Positions 1-7,531 of a DNA stretch of 33,585 bases are shown here, in pieces (the stretch's first letter is position 1; every line of letters starts with the position of its first letter). A model generated the notes under the pieces. It was not told where the DNA came from. It saw only the letters and a program-made list of their open reading frames with translations, and ran no database searches. The position numbers and the translations under genes are program-made. Source of the stretch: Bacteroidaceae bacterium (GTDB lineage: Bacteria > Bacteroidota > Bacteroidia > Bacteroidales > Bacteroidaceae); contig JAFUVZ010000003.1 in the NCBI GenBank assembly GCA_017471185.1, positions 1-33,585 on the forward strand, written 5' to 3'.

Positions 1-1
1 G

Positions 2-3000
2 CTGAAGGAAGACGCTGAGACGCTGGATGAGGTCGTAGTCGTAGGTTACGGTACTCAGGCTAAGAAGGATATCACCGGTTCTGTAGCTGTGGTATCTCGC
101 GACGCTATCACCGAGCAGCCTGTGGCAACCTTCGCTGAGGCATTGCAGGGTCGTGCATCTGGTGTGTACATCAACAACGCCGGTGGTCCTGCAGGTGAAA
201 CCACCATCCGTATCCGTGGTGTCGGATCTGCCAACGGTTCTGACCCTCTGATTATCGTGGACGGTGTGCAGGGTGCTGACATCAGCTCTGTGAATCCTAA
301 TGACATTGACACCATGAACGTGCTGAAGGACGCTGCTGCTACCGCTATCTACGGTGCCCGTGCTGCTAACGGTGTCATCATCATCACTACCAAGCAGGGT
401 AACAAGGAAGGTAAGGTTCGCGTATCTTACTCTGGTTACGTTTCTGCATCTACACTGACTAATGACGGTTACCACATGCTGGGCGCATGGGACTACATGA
501 AAGCCGAGCAGCTTTCTCAGGAGAACCGTGTACAGTATCAGGGTGAGAGTATTGACGCAGTGGGACACCCACAGTTCGGCTCTATCGCTGATGGCGATCT
601 GAAGATGCCTTATTCCATCGTGCCTCAGGGCAAGTCAAAGGATGAAATCATCGCTCAGTACGGTAGTGTTGACAACTGGATTAACTCATATAATGCAAAC
701 ACCGGCCCTTATTTCGCTAAATCCGCTTACTATTATATGCTGGAAGACGAAGGTAAGAGCGAGGCCGATGCACGCGTAGGTACCGACTGGCTGTCATACG
801 TTAAGCGTACGGGCGTTTCTCACAACCATGAGCTTTCTGTTCAGGGTGGTGGCGAGAAAGGACAATACGCAATGTCAGCTGGTTACAGTAACCGTCAGGG
901 TCCGATCAAGGGTTCTATGTTTGAACGCTATAACATGCGTCTGAACACCACTTTCCATCCTACCAAGCACTTCACCATCGGCCAGAACACCAATGCCGCT
1001 CTGATGGAGCTGAACGGTGAACGTGGTAGCCAGGGCGATGACAACCTGTTCGCACGTACATATACGGTTGTTAACTGGGCACCACCTTATAACGTTTCAG
1101 GTACATTCGCTGGTACCCAGGGTGGTGGTGGCCGTGCCGACACTTCACTGGCAGGCGCTTTGAACGTTAAGAACGATTGGACTCGTAATTTCCGTTTGCA
1201 GACCTCATGGTTCGCAGAACTGAAGGATCCATGGATCAAGGGTCTGACACTGCGTTCACAGTTCTCAGTGAACCTGAACGGCAGCTGGAGCTTGGCAATG
1301 AACGAGCGTACTATTGAATGGAACAAGGAAGGTTCAAATCAGAACTCTCTGAGTGAAAACGCAAGCTGGTCTTTTGGTTGGCAGTGGACTAACACCGCTA
1401 CTTATAAGTTCAACATCGCTGACAAGCATGATATCACATTGCTGTTCGGTACAGAGGCTCTGAAGCAGAACTTAGGCCGTAACCTCAGTGCAAGCCGTTA
1501 TGACTATGCATTCGAGCGTGATCCTAACACATGGACCATCAACAACGGTTCAACTGTGAACCTGAGCAACGGTGGCAGCATGGGTAGCAAATATACCATG
1601 TTCGGTTACTTCGGACGTGCCGACTATTCTTACGAAGGCAAGTATTTGGCTACATTCACCATCCGTCGTGATGCCGTTTCTAAGTTCTCAAGCAAGAACC
1701 GTTGGGGTACCTTCCCTTCAGTATCTTTAGGCTGGCGTGTTTCTGACGAGCCATTCCTGCAGAAAGCTCGCGCTTCTTGGCTGGATGACTTGAAGCTCCG
1801 CGCTGGTTACGGTACAACAGGTAACTCTAACATCGGATCTTTCAACTGGGCATTCCAGTATGCTGCAGGTGCACAGTATAACTATGGTATCCCTGGTACC
1901 GATGCTGCTGCAAATGTCGGTTATGGTAACACAGCACTCGGTGATACTAACGCTAAGTGGGAGACCGTGAAGATGTTCAACGTTGGTTTGGACTTGACCG
2001 CATTCAACAACAAGTTGACTTCAAGCATTGACTTCTACGTCAAGAAGACTTCTGATATGCTTATTCGTGCAAATTGGACCGCTTTGGTAGGTTCCGGCAC
2101 ATGGCCTAATGTAAATATTGCCGACATGAAGAATACCGGTATCGACTTCTCTATCGGTTGGAGAGATCGCATCGGTCAGGTGTCATACAACATCAATGCT
2201 AACGCTTCCTGGTACAAGAACAAAGTTACTAAGTTAGGTTCTTCTGACCTGTTTACCAGTACTCGTATCAACGAGATCAGTATCACAACAGTTGGTCAGC
2301 CTATCGGTATGTTCTACGGCTACGTACTTGACGGCCTGTATAAGAGCGCAGACGAGGTTCGCAGCTACGGCGTGCTGCCATACGGTGAGGCAAACTGGGA
2401 GAAGGCTAATCTTGATTCTTGGGTAGGTCACTATAAGTTTAAGGATCTGAACAATGATGGTAAGATTGACGCAACCGACCGTGAAATCATCGGTAATCCT
2501 CACCCGGATCTGACAGGTGGTTTCAATGTTGGTCTGCAGTGGAAGGATTGGGATCTGAGCACTTATCTGTACTACTCTCTTGGCAACGACATCTACAAGA
2601 TGTATGAGTACTATACTTATTACGGTGCATTGGCAACTAACTTCAGTGAGGAACGTGTAAACAAAGCTTGGCATCCAACGCTGAATCCTAACGGTACTTT
2701 GCCTCTGTTCACAACCAATAACACCAAGCCTGAAGCTGGTCAGAGTACCTCTGGCTACATAGCAAACGGCTCTTACCTGCGTATGCAGACCTTGACATTG
2801 GGTTACTCTTTGCCAAAGAAGATTGTGAACAAGATTGGTCTCAGCCGCATCCGCTTCTATGCACAGATGTCTAACGTATTCACCATCACAGGTTACAAAG
2901 GACTTGATCCTGAAGTGAACAGCTTGAATATCAATGGTGACCGTGGTAGAGGTATCGACTACGGTGGCTATGGTGTGCCTCGTCAGTACCTCTTTGGTGT

Positions 3001-3016
3001 GAATGTTGACTTCTAA
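2..3016 (+). CDS. SusC/RagA-family TonB-linked outer membrane protein (5' end outside window)
   Basis: TonB-dependent outer membrane porin that imports glycans or other oligomers with its SusD partner, powered by TonB. The frame is open from base 2, so the signal peptide and N-terminal carboxypeptidase-like domain lie to the left. About 1004 residues are visible. Near the start is the SusC signature LDEVVVVGYGTQ, followed by the plug domain with GVGSANGSDPLIIVDG and a KDAAATAIYGARAANGVI segment. The C-terminus ends in aromatic F (VNVDF), as expected for a beta barrel. A GTG inside the frame at 89 is not the start. The susD-like gene follows after 138 bp. Nothing here reveals the substrate, and no glycosidase or peptidase gene follows directly. 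The family call is firm; the substrate is unknown. Confidence 0.97.
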   Translation: MKEDAETLDEVVVVGYGTQAKKDITGSVAVVSRDAITEQPVATFAEALQGRASGVYINNAGGPAGETTIRIRGVGSANGSDPLIIVDGVQGADISSVNPNDIDTMNVLKDAAATAIYGARAANGVIIITTKQGNKEGKVRVSYSGYVSASTLTNDGYHMLGAWDYMKAEQLSQENRVQYQGESIDAVGHPQFGSIADGDLKMPYSIVPQGKSKDEIIAQYGSVDNWINSYNANTGPYFAKSAYYYMLEDEGKSEADARVGTDWLSYVKRTGVSHNHELSVQGGGEKGQYAMSAGYSNRQGPIKGSMFERYNMRLNTTFHPTKHFTIGQNTNAALMELNGERGSQGDDNLFARTYTVVNWAPPYNVSGTFAGTQGGGGRADTSLAGALNVKNDWTRNFRLQTSWFAELKDPWIKGLTLRSQFSVNLNGSWSLAMNERTIEWNKEGSNQNSLSENASWSFGWQWTNTATYKFNIADKHDITLLFGTEALKQNLGRNLSASRYDYAFERDPNTWTINNGSTVNLSNGGSMGSKYTMFGYFGRADYSYEGKYLATFTIRRDAVSKFSSKNRWGTFPSVSLGWRVSDEPFLQKARASWLDDLKLRAGYGTTGNSNIGSFNWAFQYAAGAQYNYGIPGTDAAANVGYGNTALGDTNAKWETVKMFNVGLDLTAFNNKLTSSIDFYVKKTSDMLIRANWTALVGSGTWPNVNIADMKNTGIDFSIGWRDRIGQVSYNINANASWYKNKVTKLGSSDLFTSTRINEISITTVGQPIGMFYGYVLDGLYKSADEVRSYGVLPYGEANWEKANLDSWVGHYKFKDLNNDGKIDATDREIIGNPHPDLTGGFNVGLQWKDWDLSTYLYYSLGNDIYKMYEYYTYYGALATNFSEERVNKAWHPTLNPNGTLPLFTTNNTKPEAGQSTSGYIANGSYLRMQTLTLGYSLPKKIVNKIGLSRIRFYAQMSNVFTITGYKGLDPEVNSLNINGDRGRGIDYGGYGVPRQYLFGVNVDF

Positions 3017-3154
3017 TTGATAATTGACAATTACGAGCTACGCTCGTGAAACTTGGCTTCGTCTCAGCATAGTTCAAGCAAGCTTGACTCTGCATTCGAC
3101 TTGCTCAAGTTTTGACAATTAAGAATTAAAAACTAAAAAACAATAAAGAATAAT
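3017..3154. repeat. SusC-SusD linker with interspersed repeat
   Basis: This 138-bp linker begins directly after the SusC stop codon. TTGATAATTGACAA (3017-3030) is the reverse complement of 27007-27020. The 10-mer TTGACAATTA occurs twice (3024-3033 and 3112-3121) and brackets about 78 bp. That insert contains a short perfect hairpin, ACGAGC-TAC-GCTCGT (3033-3047), and several CTTG/CAAG-rich dyads. TTACGAGCTACG is shared with the hairpin at 25891. The arrangement looks like a small interspersed element inside the operon. Whether it is mobile, or lowers SusD expression, cannot be told from one copy. Confidence 0.6.
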
Positions 3155-5011
3155 ATGAAAAAAGCAATATTATATTCAGCAATGGCACTCGCTACGATGA
3201 GCTTGAGCAGTTGTGGTGATGACTTCTTGACGGTTGAAGCTGCCGGTGCCGTGAGCGAGAGCACTTTGATGAACGATCAGGGTATCGAGTTCCTGCTGAC
3301 TGGTGCTTACTCATCACTGAATGGTATGATACCAGGTCAGTGGTCAAATCCAGCCAACACATTGGCAAACCCTGTATTTGGCGACATGTTGGGTGCAGAT
3401 ACCAACGAAGGTACTCAGGCTGGTGACCAGCCTGATTGGAACGCATTGGAGGTATATTCCATCACAGCGGCTAACCCATATATCTTACAGAAGTGGCAGG
3501 CTATTTATGAAGTTGTGAAACGTTGTAACAATATCCTGTCAATCTTGAACAGAACTGATGCCATTAGTAACCCTGACCAAATTGCAGGACAGGCTCAGTT
3601 CATCAAAGCTCTCTGGTTATTTGAGGGTATCCGTATGTTTGGTGCAGCAATTCCTTACGTTTCAGTAGAAGACTATGATGCAAACGTTGACCCACAGGTG
3701 TCTAATGTTGACGAGAGCGGCAACTATGTTTATATCTGGGATAAGGTTGAGGCCGACTTGAAGGATGCAATCAGTAAGCTGCCTGCAACATGGGGAGAAG
3801 GTAACTATGGCCGTGCTACATCATGGATGGCTAAGGCACTGCTAGGTAAGGTCTATCTGTACTGGTCATCTCCTTACACTGGCCATAATGGTACAAACGC
3901 ATCAAAGCTGAGTGAAGCTAAGTCTCTCTTGTCAGAAGTACTGAACAGCGGTGTAGATGCAAAGGGCCAGAAATATAAGATGCTTGACGACTATGCAGAC
4001 TTGTTCGCTGCAGGTCATGACTGGGACGGTGAGTCAATTATTGACATTCAGCTGACTCTCGACGGCTCTTCAATTTTCACTTCTGCTGTATATGGTGGCT
4101 ACTACACTGGTTTCAACAATACGGGTGGTACTGGTATCAACACCGGTTGGGGCTTTATTCAGCCTACATATAATTACGTGAACAGTATGTATGTTGACGC
4201 TAATGGTCTGCCAGTTGCCGACTTTGAAAGCCGTGACGTTCCTACCAAGTTTACTGAAATCTATGAGACTCAGCCTGATGGTACAGAGAAGCTGATCGAG
4301 CGTTCTATCGCTACTGACCTGACTCTCGCCGTTGACCCACGTCTGGATATCAGCATGGGCCGTGCAGGCGTTCCGTTCTTGGATTGGGGTGTGGCTCCAG
4401 AGGCTGCTTGGATTCGTTCATTCACCAACGCTGGTGTATATGTAACTAAGAAACACATCACTCGCGTTTCTGAGCTTGGTGGTCAGGCTCTGACTAACTT
4501 CGGTACATCTAACGTGAAGAACCATCACTTGATGCGTGTTGCTGACGTGAAGTTGATGCTGGCTGAGATTGCTATCCGCGAGGGTGACCTGAACACAGCT
4601 CTCTCACAGATCAATGATGTTCGCCGTCGTGCTGCTAACAGCTATATTACTGCTCTGTCTGGTGTAACGAAGGGTTCTTATACATATCAGGATAAGGTGA
4701 ACGGTACAACCCACAATGATGCCGCAGGTAACTACATCATCGGTTTGTATCCTTCATTCTCAAGTGAGTCTGAGGCTTGGACAGCTCTGAAGCGTGAGCG
4801 TCGTGCTGAGCTTTCATTCGAAGGTCACCGTTTCTTCGACTTGGCTCGTTGGGGTGATGTTGGTGAGACTCTGGGTAAGTATGTTGCTTTCGAGCGCCAG
4901 TATCTGGCTAAATATACTAACAACCCAGGTAACTTCACCTGCTTGCCAATTCCTTTGAATGAAATAAGGTCTGCTGAAGGTCGTTTCGTTCAGAATGAAG
5001 ACTGGAAGTAA
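3155..5011 (+). CDS. SusD/RagB-family nutrient-binding outer membrane lipoprotein
   Basis: Surface lipoprotein of 618 residues that forms the lid and ligand-binding partner of the preceding SusC-like porin. The N-terminus is a lipoprotein signal with Cys20 in SLSSC, followed by GDDFL; acidic residues here resemble the surface-export signal described for Bacteroidota lipoproteins. The helical TPR-like body is typical: FIKALWLFEGIRMFG, ATSWMAKALLGKVYLYW, LMLAEIAIREGDLNTALSQI. The C-terminal family signature ERRAELSFEGHRFFDLARWG is present, as is the ending IPLNEI...QNEDW. Length and domain order are normal. A strong hairpin terminator follows, so the operon visible here is susC-susD only. The ligand cannot be inferred. 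Confidence 0.97.
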   Translation: MKKAILYSAMALATMSLSSCGDDFLTVEAAGAVSESTLMNDQGIEFLLTGAYSSLNGMIPGQWSNPANTLANPVFGDMLGADTNEGTQAGDQPDWNALEVYSITAANPYILQKWQAIYEVVKRCNNILSILNRTDAISNPDQIAGQAQFIKALWLFEGIRMFGAAIPYVSVEDYDANVDPQVSNVDESGNYVYIWDKVEADLKDAISKLPATWGEGNYGRATSWMAKALLGKVYLYWSSPYTGHNGTNASKLSEAKSLLSEVLNSGVDAKGQKYKMLDDYADLFAAGHDWDGESIIDIQLTLDGSSIFTSAVYGGYYTGFNNTGGTGINTGWGFIQPTYNYVNSMYVDANGLPVADFESRDVPTKFTEIYETQPDGTEKLIERSIATDLTLAVDPRLDISMGRAGVPFLDWGVAPEAAWIRSFTNAGVYVTKKHITRVSELGGQALTNFGTSNVKNHHLMRVADVKLMLAEIAIREGDLNTALSQINDVRRRAANSYITALSGVTKGSYTYQDKVNGTTHNDAAGNYIIGLYPSFSSESEAWTALKRERRAELSFEGHRFFDLARWGDVGETLGKYVAFERQYLAKYTNNPGNFTCLPIPLNEIRSAEGRFVQNEDWK

Positions 5012-5043
5012 TCTTACTTTCAAATAAGTGATTTAAAAGTGTT

Positions 5044-5080
5044 GAGGGGGTGAACCATTCGGTTCACCCCCTCTTCTATA
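5044..5080 (+). terminator. Rho-independent terminator after susD-like gene
   Basis: Perfect 13-bp inverted repeat, GAGGGGGTGAACC (5044-5056) and GGTTCACCCCCTC (5061-5073), with a four-base ATTC loop. It is followed by TTCTATAG, a weak T tract. It lies 32 bp after the SusD stop and 31 bp before the 3' end of the convergent lipoprotein gene, so it can serve both directions. Confidence 0.85.
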
Positions 5081-5104
5081 GTGTCTTTATTAACCTCGCT
5101 TTGA

Positions 5105-5953
5105 TTATTGATTGTCTTTCTCTTCCGCTGCTTTATCTGCAATGCGTTTTTCGATATAGCGAATCTTAAGCTGTGCCTCTTCCTTGGTCTTGTTCAGCTC
5201 TGTCACTCTATTTAATAAGGTAGCGAGTTCTCTGATAGAAGCCGCAGCCTGACGGTCCGGAGCAGTCATGGAAGTGTTGAAATTACGATCACCTATAAAC
5301 TGAACCTTGAGATTCTCGCCTTGATGAGCTGCGATAAAATCTATTACACCACCGTCTTCACCATATTTATAATCAGCTTTCTCGATATGCTCTCCCAAGT
5401 CAGTTGTCTCATAACTGTCCTTGGAATTGGGTGTCTCTGCATAAGAACCGTCAGGAGCAGTTACCTTCACGGCTGTATGGTGGATGTTGCTGGCGCCACA
5501 ATAGATGGAGGTCATACTCAGCTTACCCTCCTCACTTACCTGAAAACGCAGGTAAGAACGGTGGATATTATTTTCTACGGTTTGTGACTTAGCCATGTAA
5601 TTACCGATTCGCTGATACTCAGCATCTTTTTCCAAAACGAACTTGTCCTGTAGCTCGGTTATCGCCTGCTGTTTCTCCTCAACCTCTGCGTCAATATCAG
5701 CAATCAGTTTCTGCTGTTCTGCCAATTCCACCTCTTTCTGTAAATCAAGGCTTGCATGACGGGTGTCGAATGCCTTAGGATACAATACCTTGATACTGTC
5801 TATCAGTTGCTTCGCATGTGTAAAGTTACCCTGTTGGAAAGCTGCTTTCGCTTCCTGCAGTTTGGCGTCAGCCTGTTTCTCTACATCATTACAGCCAATG
5901 AGGCAGGTAGATGCTATCATCATCGTCACAAAGGGAAATAATCTTCTTTTCAT
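5105..5953 (-). CDS. Coiled-coil lipoprotein of unknown function
   Basis: I do not recognise a named family. The ATG at 5953 was chosen because it gives a clean lipoprotein signal, MKRRLFPFVTMMIAS with Cys21 in LIGC, and lies downstream of a promoter at 5978-5985; the open frame runs on to 6013 but that part overlaps the promoter. The 282-residue product has a short TPR-like stretch (about residues 25-60), a charged coiled coil (about 70-115), a central beta-rich region with TSIYCGASNIHHTAVKV, and a second coiled coil at the C-terminus (about 240-278). It is probably periplasmic, anchored in the inner or outer membrane. It is transcribed divergently from cca. Function is not predictable. Confidence 0.85.
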   Translation of the reverse strand: MKRRLFPFVTMMIASTCLIGCNDVEKQADAKLQEAKAAFQQGNFTHAKQLIDSIKVLYPKAFDTRHASLDLQKEVELAEQQKLIADIDAEVEEKQQAITELQDKFVLEKDAEYQRIGNYMAKSQTVENNIHRSYLRFQVSEEGKLSMTSIYCGASNIHHTAVKVTAPDGSYAETPNSKDSYETTDLGEHIEKADYKYGEDGGVIDFIAAHQGENLKVQFIGDRNFNTSMTAPDRQAAASIRELATLLNRVTELNKTKEEAQLKIRYIEKRIADKAAEEKDNQ

Positions 5954-5973
5954 ATCGTTGTCATAAAGTTTAT

Positions 5974-6005
5974 TTTGCAAAGATAGAAATAAAATCGTAT
6001 CTTTG
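5974..6005. promoter_or_regulatory. Divergent back-to-back promoters for lipoprotein and cca
   Basis: Plus strand: TTTG (5974-5977), 20-bp spacer, TATCTTTG (5998-6005), an exact match to the Bacteroidota pattern TTTG-N19-21-TAnnTTTG; the cca start is 26 bp downstream. Minus strand: TATCTTTG read from 5985 to 5978, 24 bp before the lipoprotein ATG. The minus -7 box abuts the plus -33 box, so the two polymerases would compete for the same DNA. Confidence 0.8.
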
Positions 6006-6030
6006 CACGCCATTAAATGATTTTAGCATA

Positions 6031-7467
6031 ATGATATACCTGACACCCGAAGAATTGAAAGAAAAGTTCACTGGCAAGATATTCCAGCTGATAAAGCAGA
6101 CGGCTGACGATTTGCAGCTGGAATGCTATGTGGTTGGTGGCTATGTAAGGGATTTGTTCCTTGAAAGACCGTCAACGGATATTGATGTGGTGGTGGTTGG
6201 CAGTGGTATCAGTATGGCTGAAGCCTTGGGCAAAAGGCTGGGTAAGGGTGCGTATGTGTCTGTGTTTCGTAATTTTGGTACCGCCCAGGTAAAATATAAA
6301 GGGCAGGAGATTGAGTTTGTGGGAGCCCGTAAGGAATCTTATACCCATGATTCTCGCAAACCTATTGTAGAGGATGGCACGTTAGAAGATGACCAGAACC
6401 GTCGTGACTTTACCATTAATGCGATGGCTGTCTGCCTGAATGCTGACAGATTTGGCGAGTTGGTTGACCCTTTTGACGGTTTGGAAGACCTCAAAGAGCG
6501 GACGATACGCACCCCATTGGATCCTGATGTTACTTTCAGTGATGATCCGTTACGCATGATGCGTTGCGTGAGGTTTGCCACTCAGTTGAATTTCTATATT
6601 GAGGATGAGACTTTCGATTCCTTGACTCGTAACAGAGAGCGTATCAGCATCATATCTAAAGAACGTATCAATGATGAGCTGAATAAGATTATCCTATCAC
6701 CAGTTCCATCCAAGGGCTTTGTGGAATTGGACCGATGCGGACTGCTGGAACTGATATTCCCGGAATTGGTGAAGTTGCAAGGTGTGGAGACGAGAAACGG
6801 ACGAGGACACAAGGATAATTTCTATCACACCCTTCAAGTGCTCGATAATGTAAGTAAGGAGAGTGACAACCTGTGGTTGAGATGGGCTGCTTTGCTGCAC
6901 GACATCGCCAAGCCTGCCACCAAACGCTGGGAGCCTGGCATCGGCTGGACATTCCATAACCATAATTTTATTGGCGAGAAGATGGTGCCGCAGATATTCA
7001 AGCGCATGAAGATGCCATTGAATGAAAAGATGAAGTATGTGCAGAAGTTAGTAGGGCTTCACATGCGACCTCAGGTCATCGCTGATGACGTGGTGACCGA
7101 CTCTGCCGTTCGTCGTCTGATGTTTGAGGCTGGTGAGGATATCAATGACCTGATGCTGCTTTGTGAAGCAGACATTACCAGTAAGAACCTGGAAAAGAAA
7201 AAGCGTTTCCTCCATAACTTCCAGATTGTCCGTCAGAAGATGGAGGAGCTGAAGGAGAAAGACCATCGCCGTAATTTCCAACCAATAGTGGATGGCAATG
7301 AAATCATGCAGATGTTCGGACTGACACCCAGTCCGGCCGTGGGCATCTTGAAGGATGCGCTCAAGAATGCAATCCTGGATGACAACCTTCCTGATAACCG
7401 CGAGGCAGAAATTGACTTCCTCCTCAAGAAAGCCACATCAATGGGGTTGGCTCCTGTAGTGAAATAA
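6031..7467 (+). CDS. cca: CCA tRNA nucleotidyltransferase with HD domain
   Basis: Adds or repairs the 3' CCA end of tRNAs in the cytoplasm. The 478-residue product has the class II nucleotidyltransferase head: VVGGYVRDLF (GG at 36-37, RD at 40-41), STDIDVVVVG with the metal-binding aspartates at 50 and 52, then RRDFTINAMA and DPLRMMRCVRFA. A C-terminal HD domain follows with LLHDIAKP at about residues 289-296 and FHNHNFIGEK, so the enzyme may also have phosphohydrolase activity. The start at 6031 is set by the promoter ending at 6005; the frame is open upstream to 5911 but that part is untranscribed. A sister poly(A) polymerase assignment is possible from sequence alone, but a single such gene in this phylum is normally Cca. 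Confidence 0.93.
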   Translation: MIYLTPEELKEKFTGKIFQLIKQTADDLQLECYVVGGYVRDLFLERPSTDIDVVVVGSGISMAEALGKRLGKGAYVSVFRNFGTAQVKYKGQEIEFVGARKESYTHDSRKPIVEDGTLEDDQNRRDFTINAMAVCLNADRFGELVDPFDGLEDLKERTIRTPLDPDVTFSDDPLRMMRCVRFATQLNFYIEDETFDSLTRNRERISIISKERINDELNKIILSPVPSKGFVELDRCGLLELIFPELVKLQGVETRNGRGHKDNFYHTLQVLDNVSKESDNLWLRWAALLHDIAKPATKRWEPGIGWTFHNHNFIGEKMVPQIFKRMKMPLNEKMKYVQKLVGLHMRPQVIADDVVTDSAVRRLMFEAGEDINDLMLLCEADITSKNLEKKKRFLHNFQIVRQKMEELKEKDHRRNFQPIVDGNEIMQMFGLTPSPAVGILKDALKNAILDDNLPDNREAEIDFLLKKATSMGLAPVVK

Positions 7468-7531
7468 TCGGATGAACATGCGGTTATTTCGTAGAGACCA
7501 TATATAACAAGTTCCCACTTAAAAGTTCATG

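Noticed and set aside
2234-2674. 146-codon minus-strand frame inside the SusC-like gene
   Set aside because: Shadow frame opposite a well-conserved beta-barrel coding region; no promoter or recognisable domain.
5953-6013. Longer N-terminus (to 6013) for the coiled-coil lipoprotein
   Set aside because: It would place the start upstream of its own -7 box and destroy the lipoprotein signal.
7468-7531. Terminator between cca and the LRR-M64 gene
   Set aside because: Only a 6-bp ATGAAC/GTTCAT pair with a loop of almost 50 bases and no T tract; not convincing.
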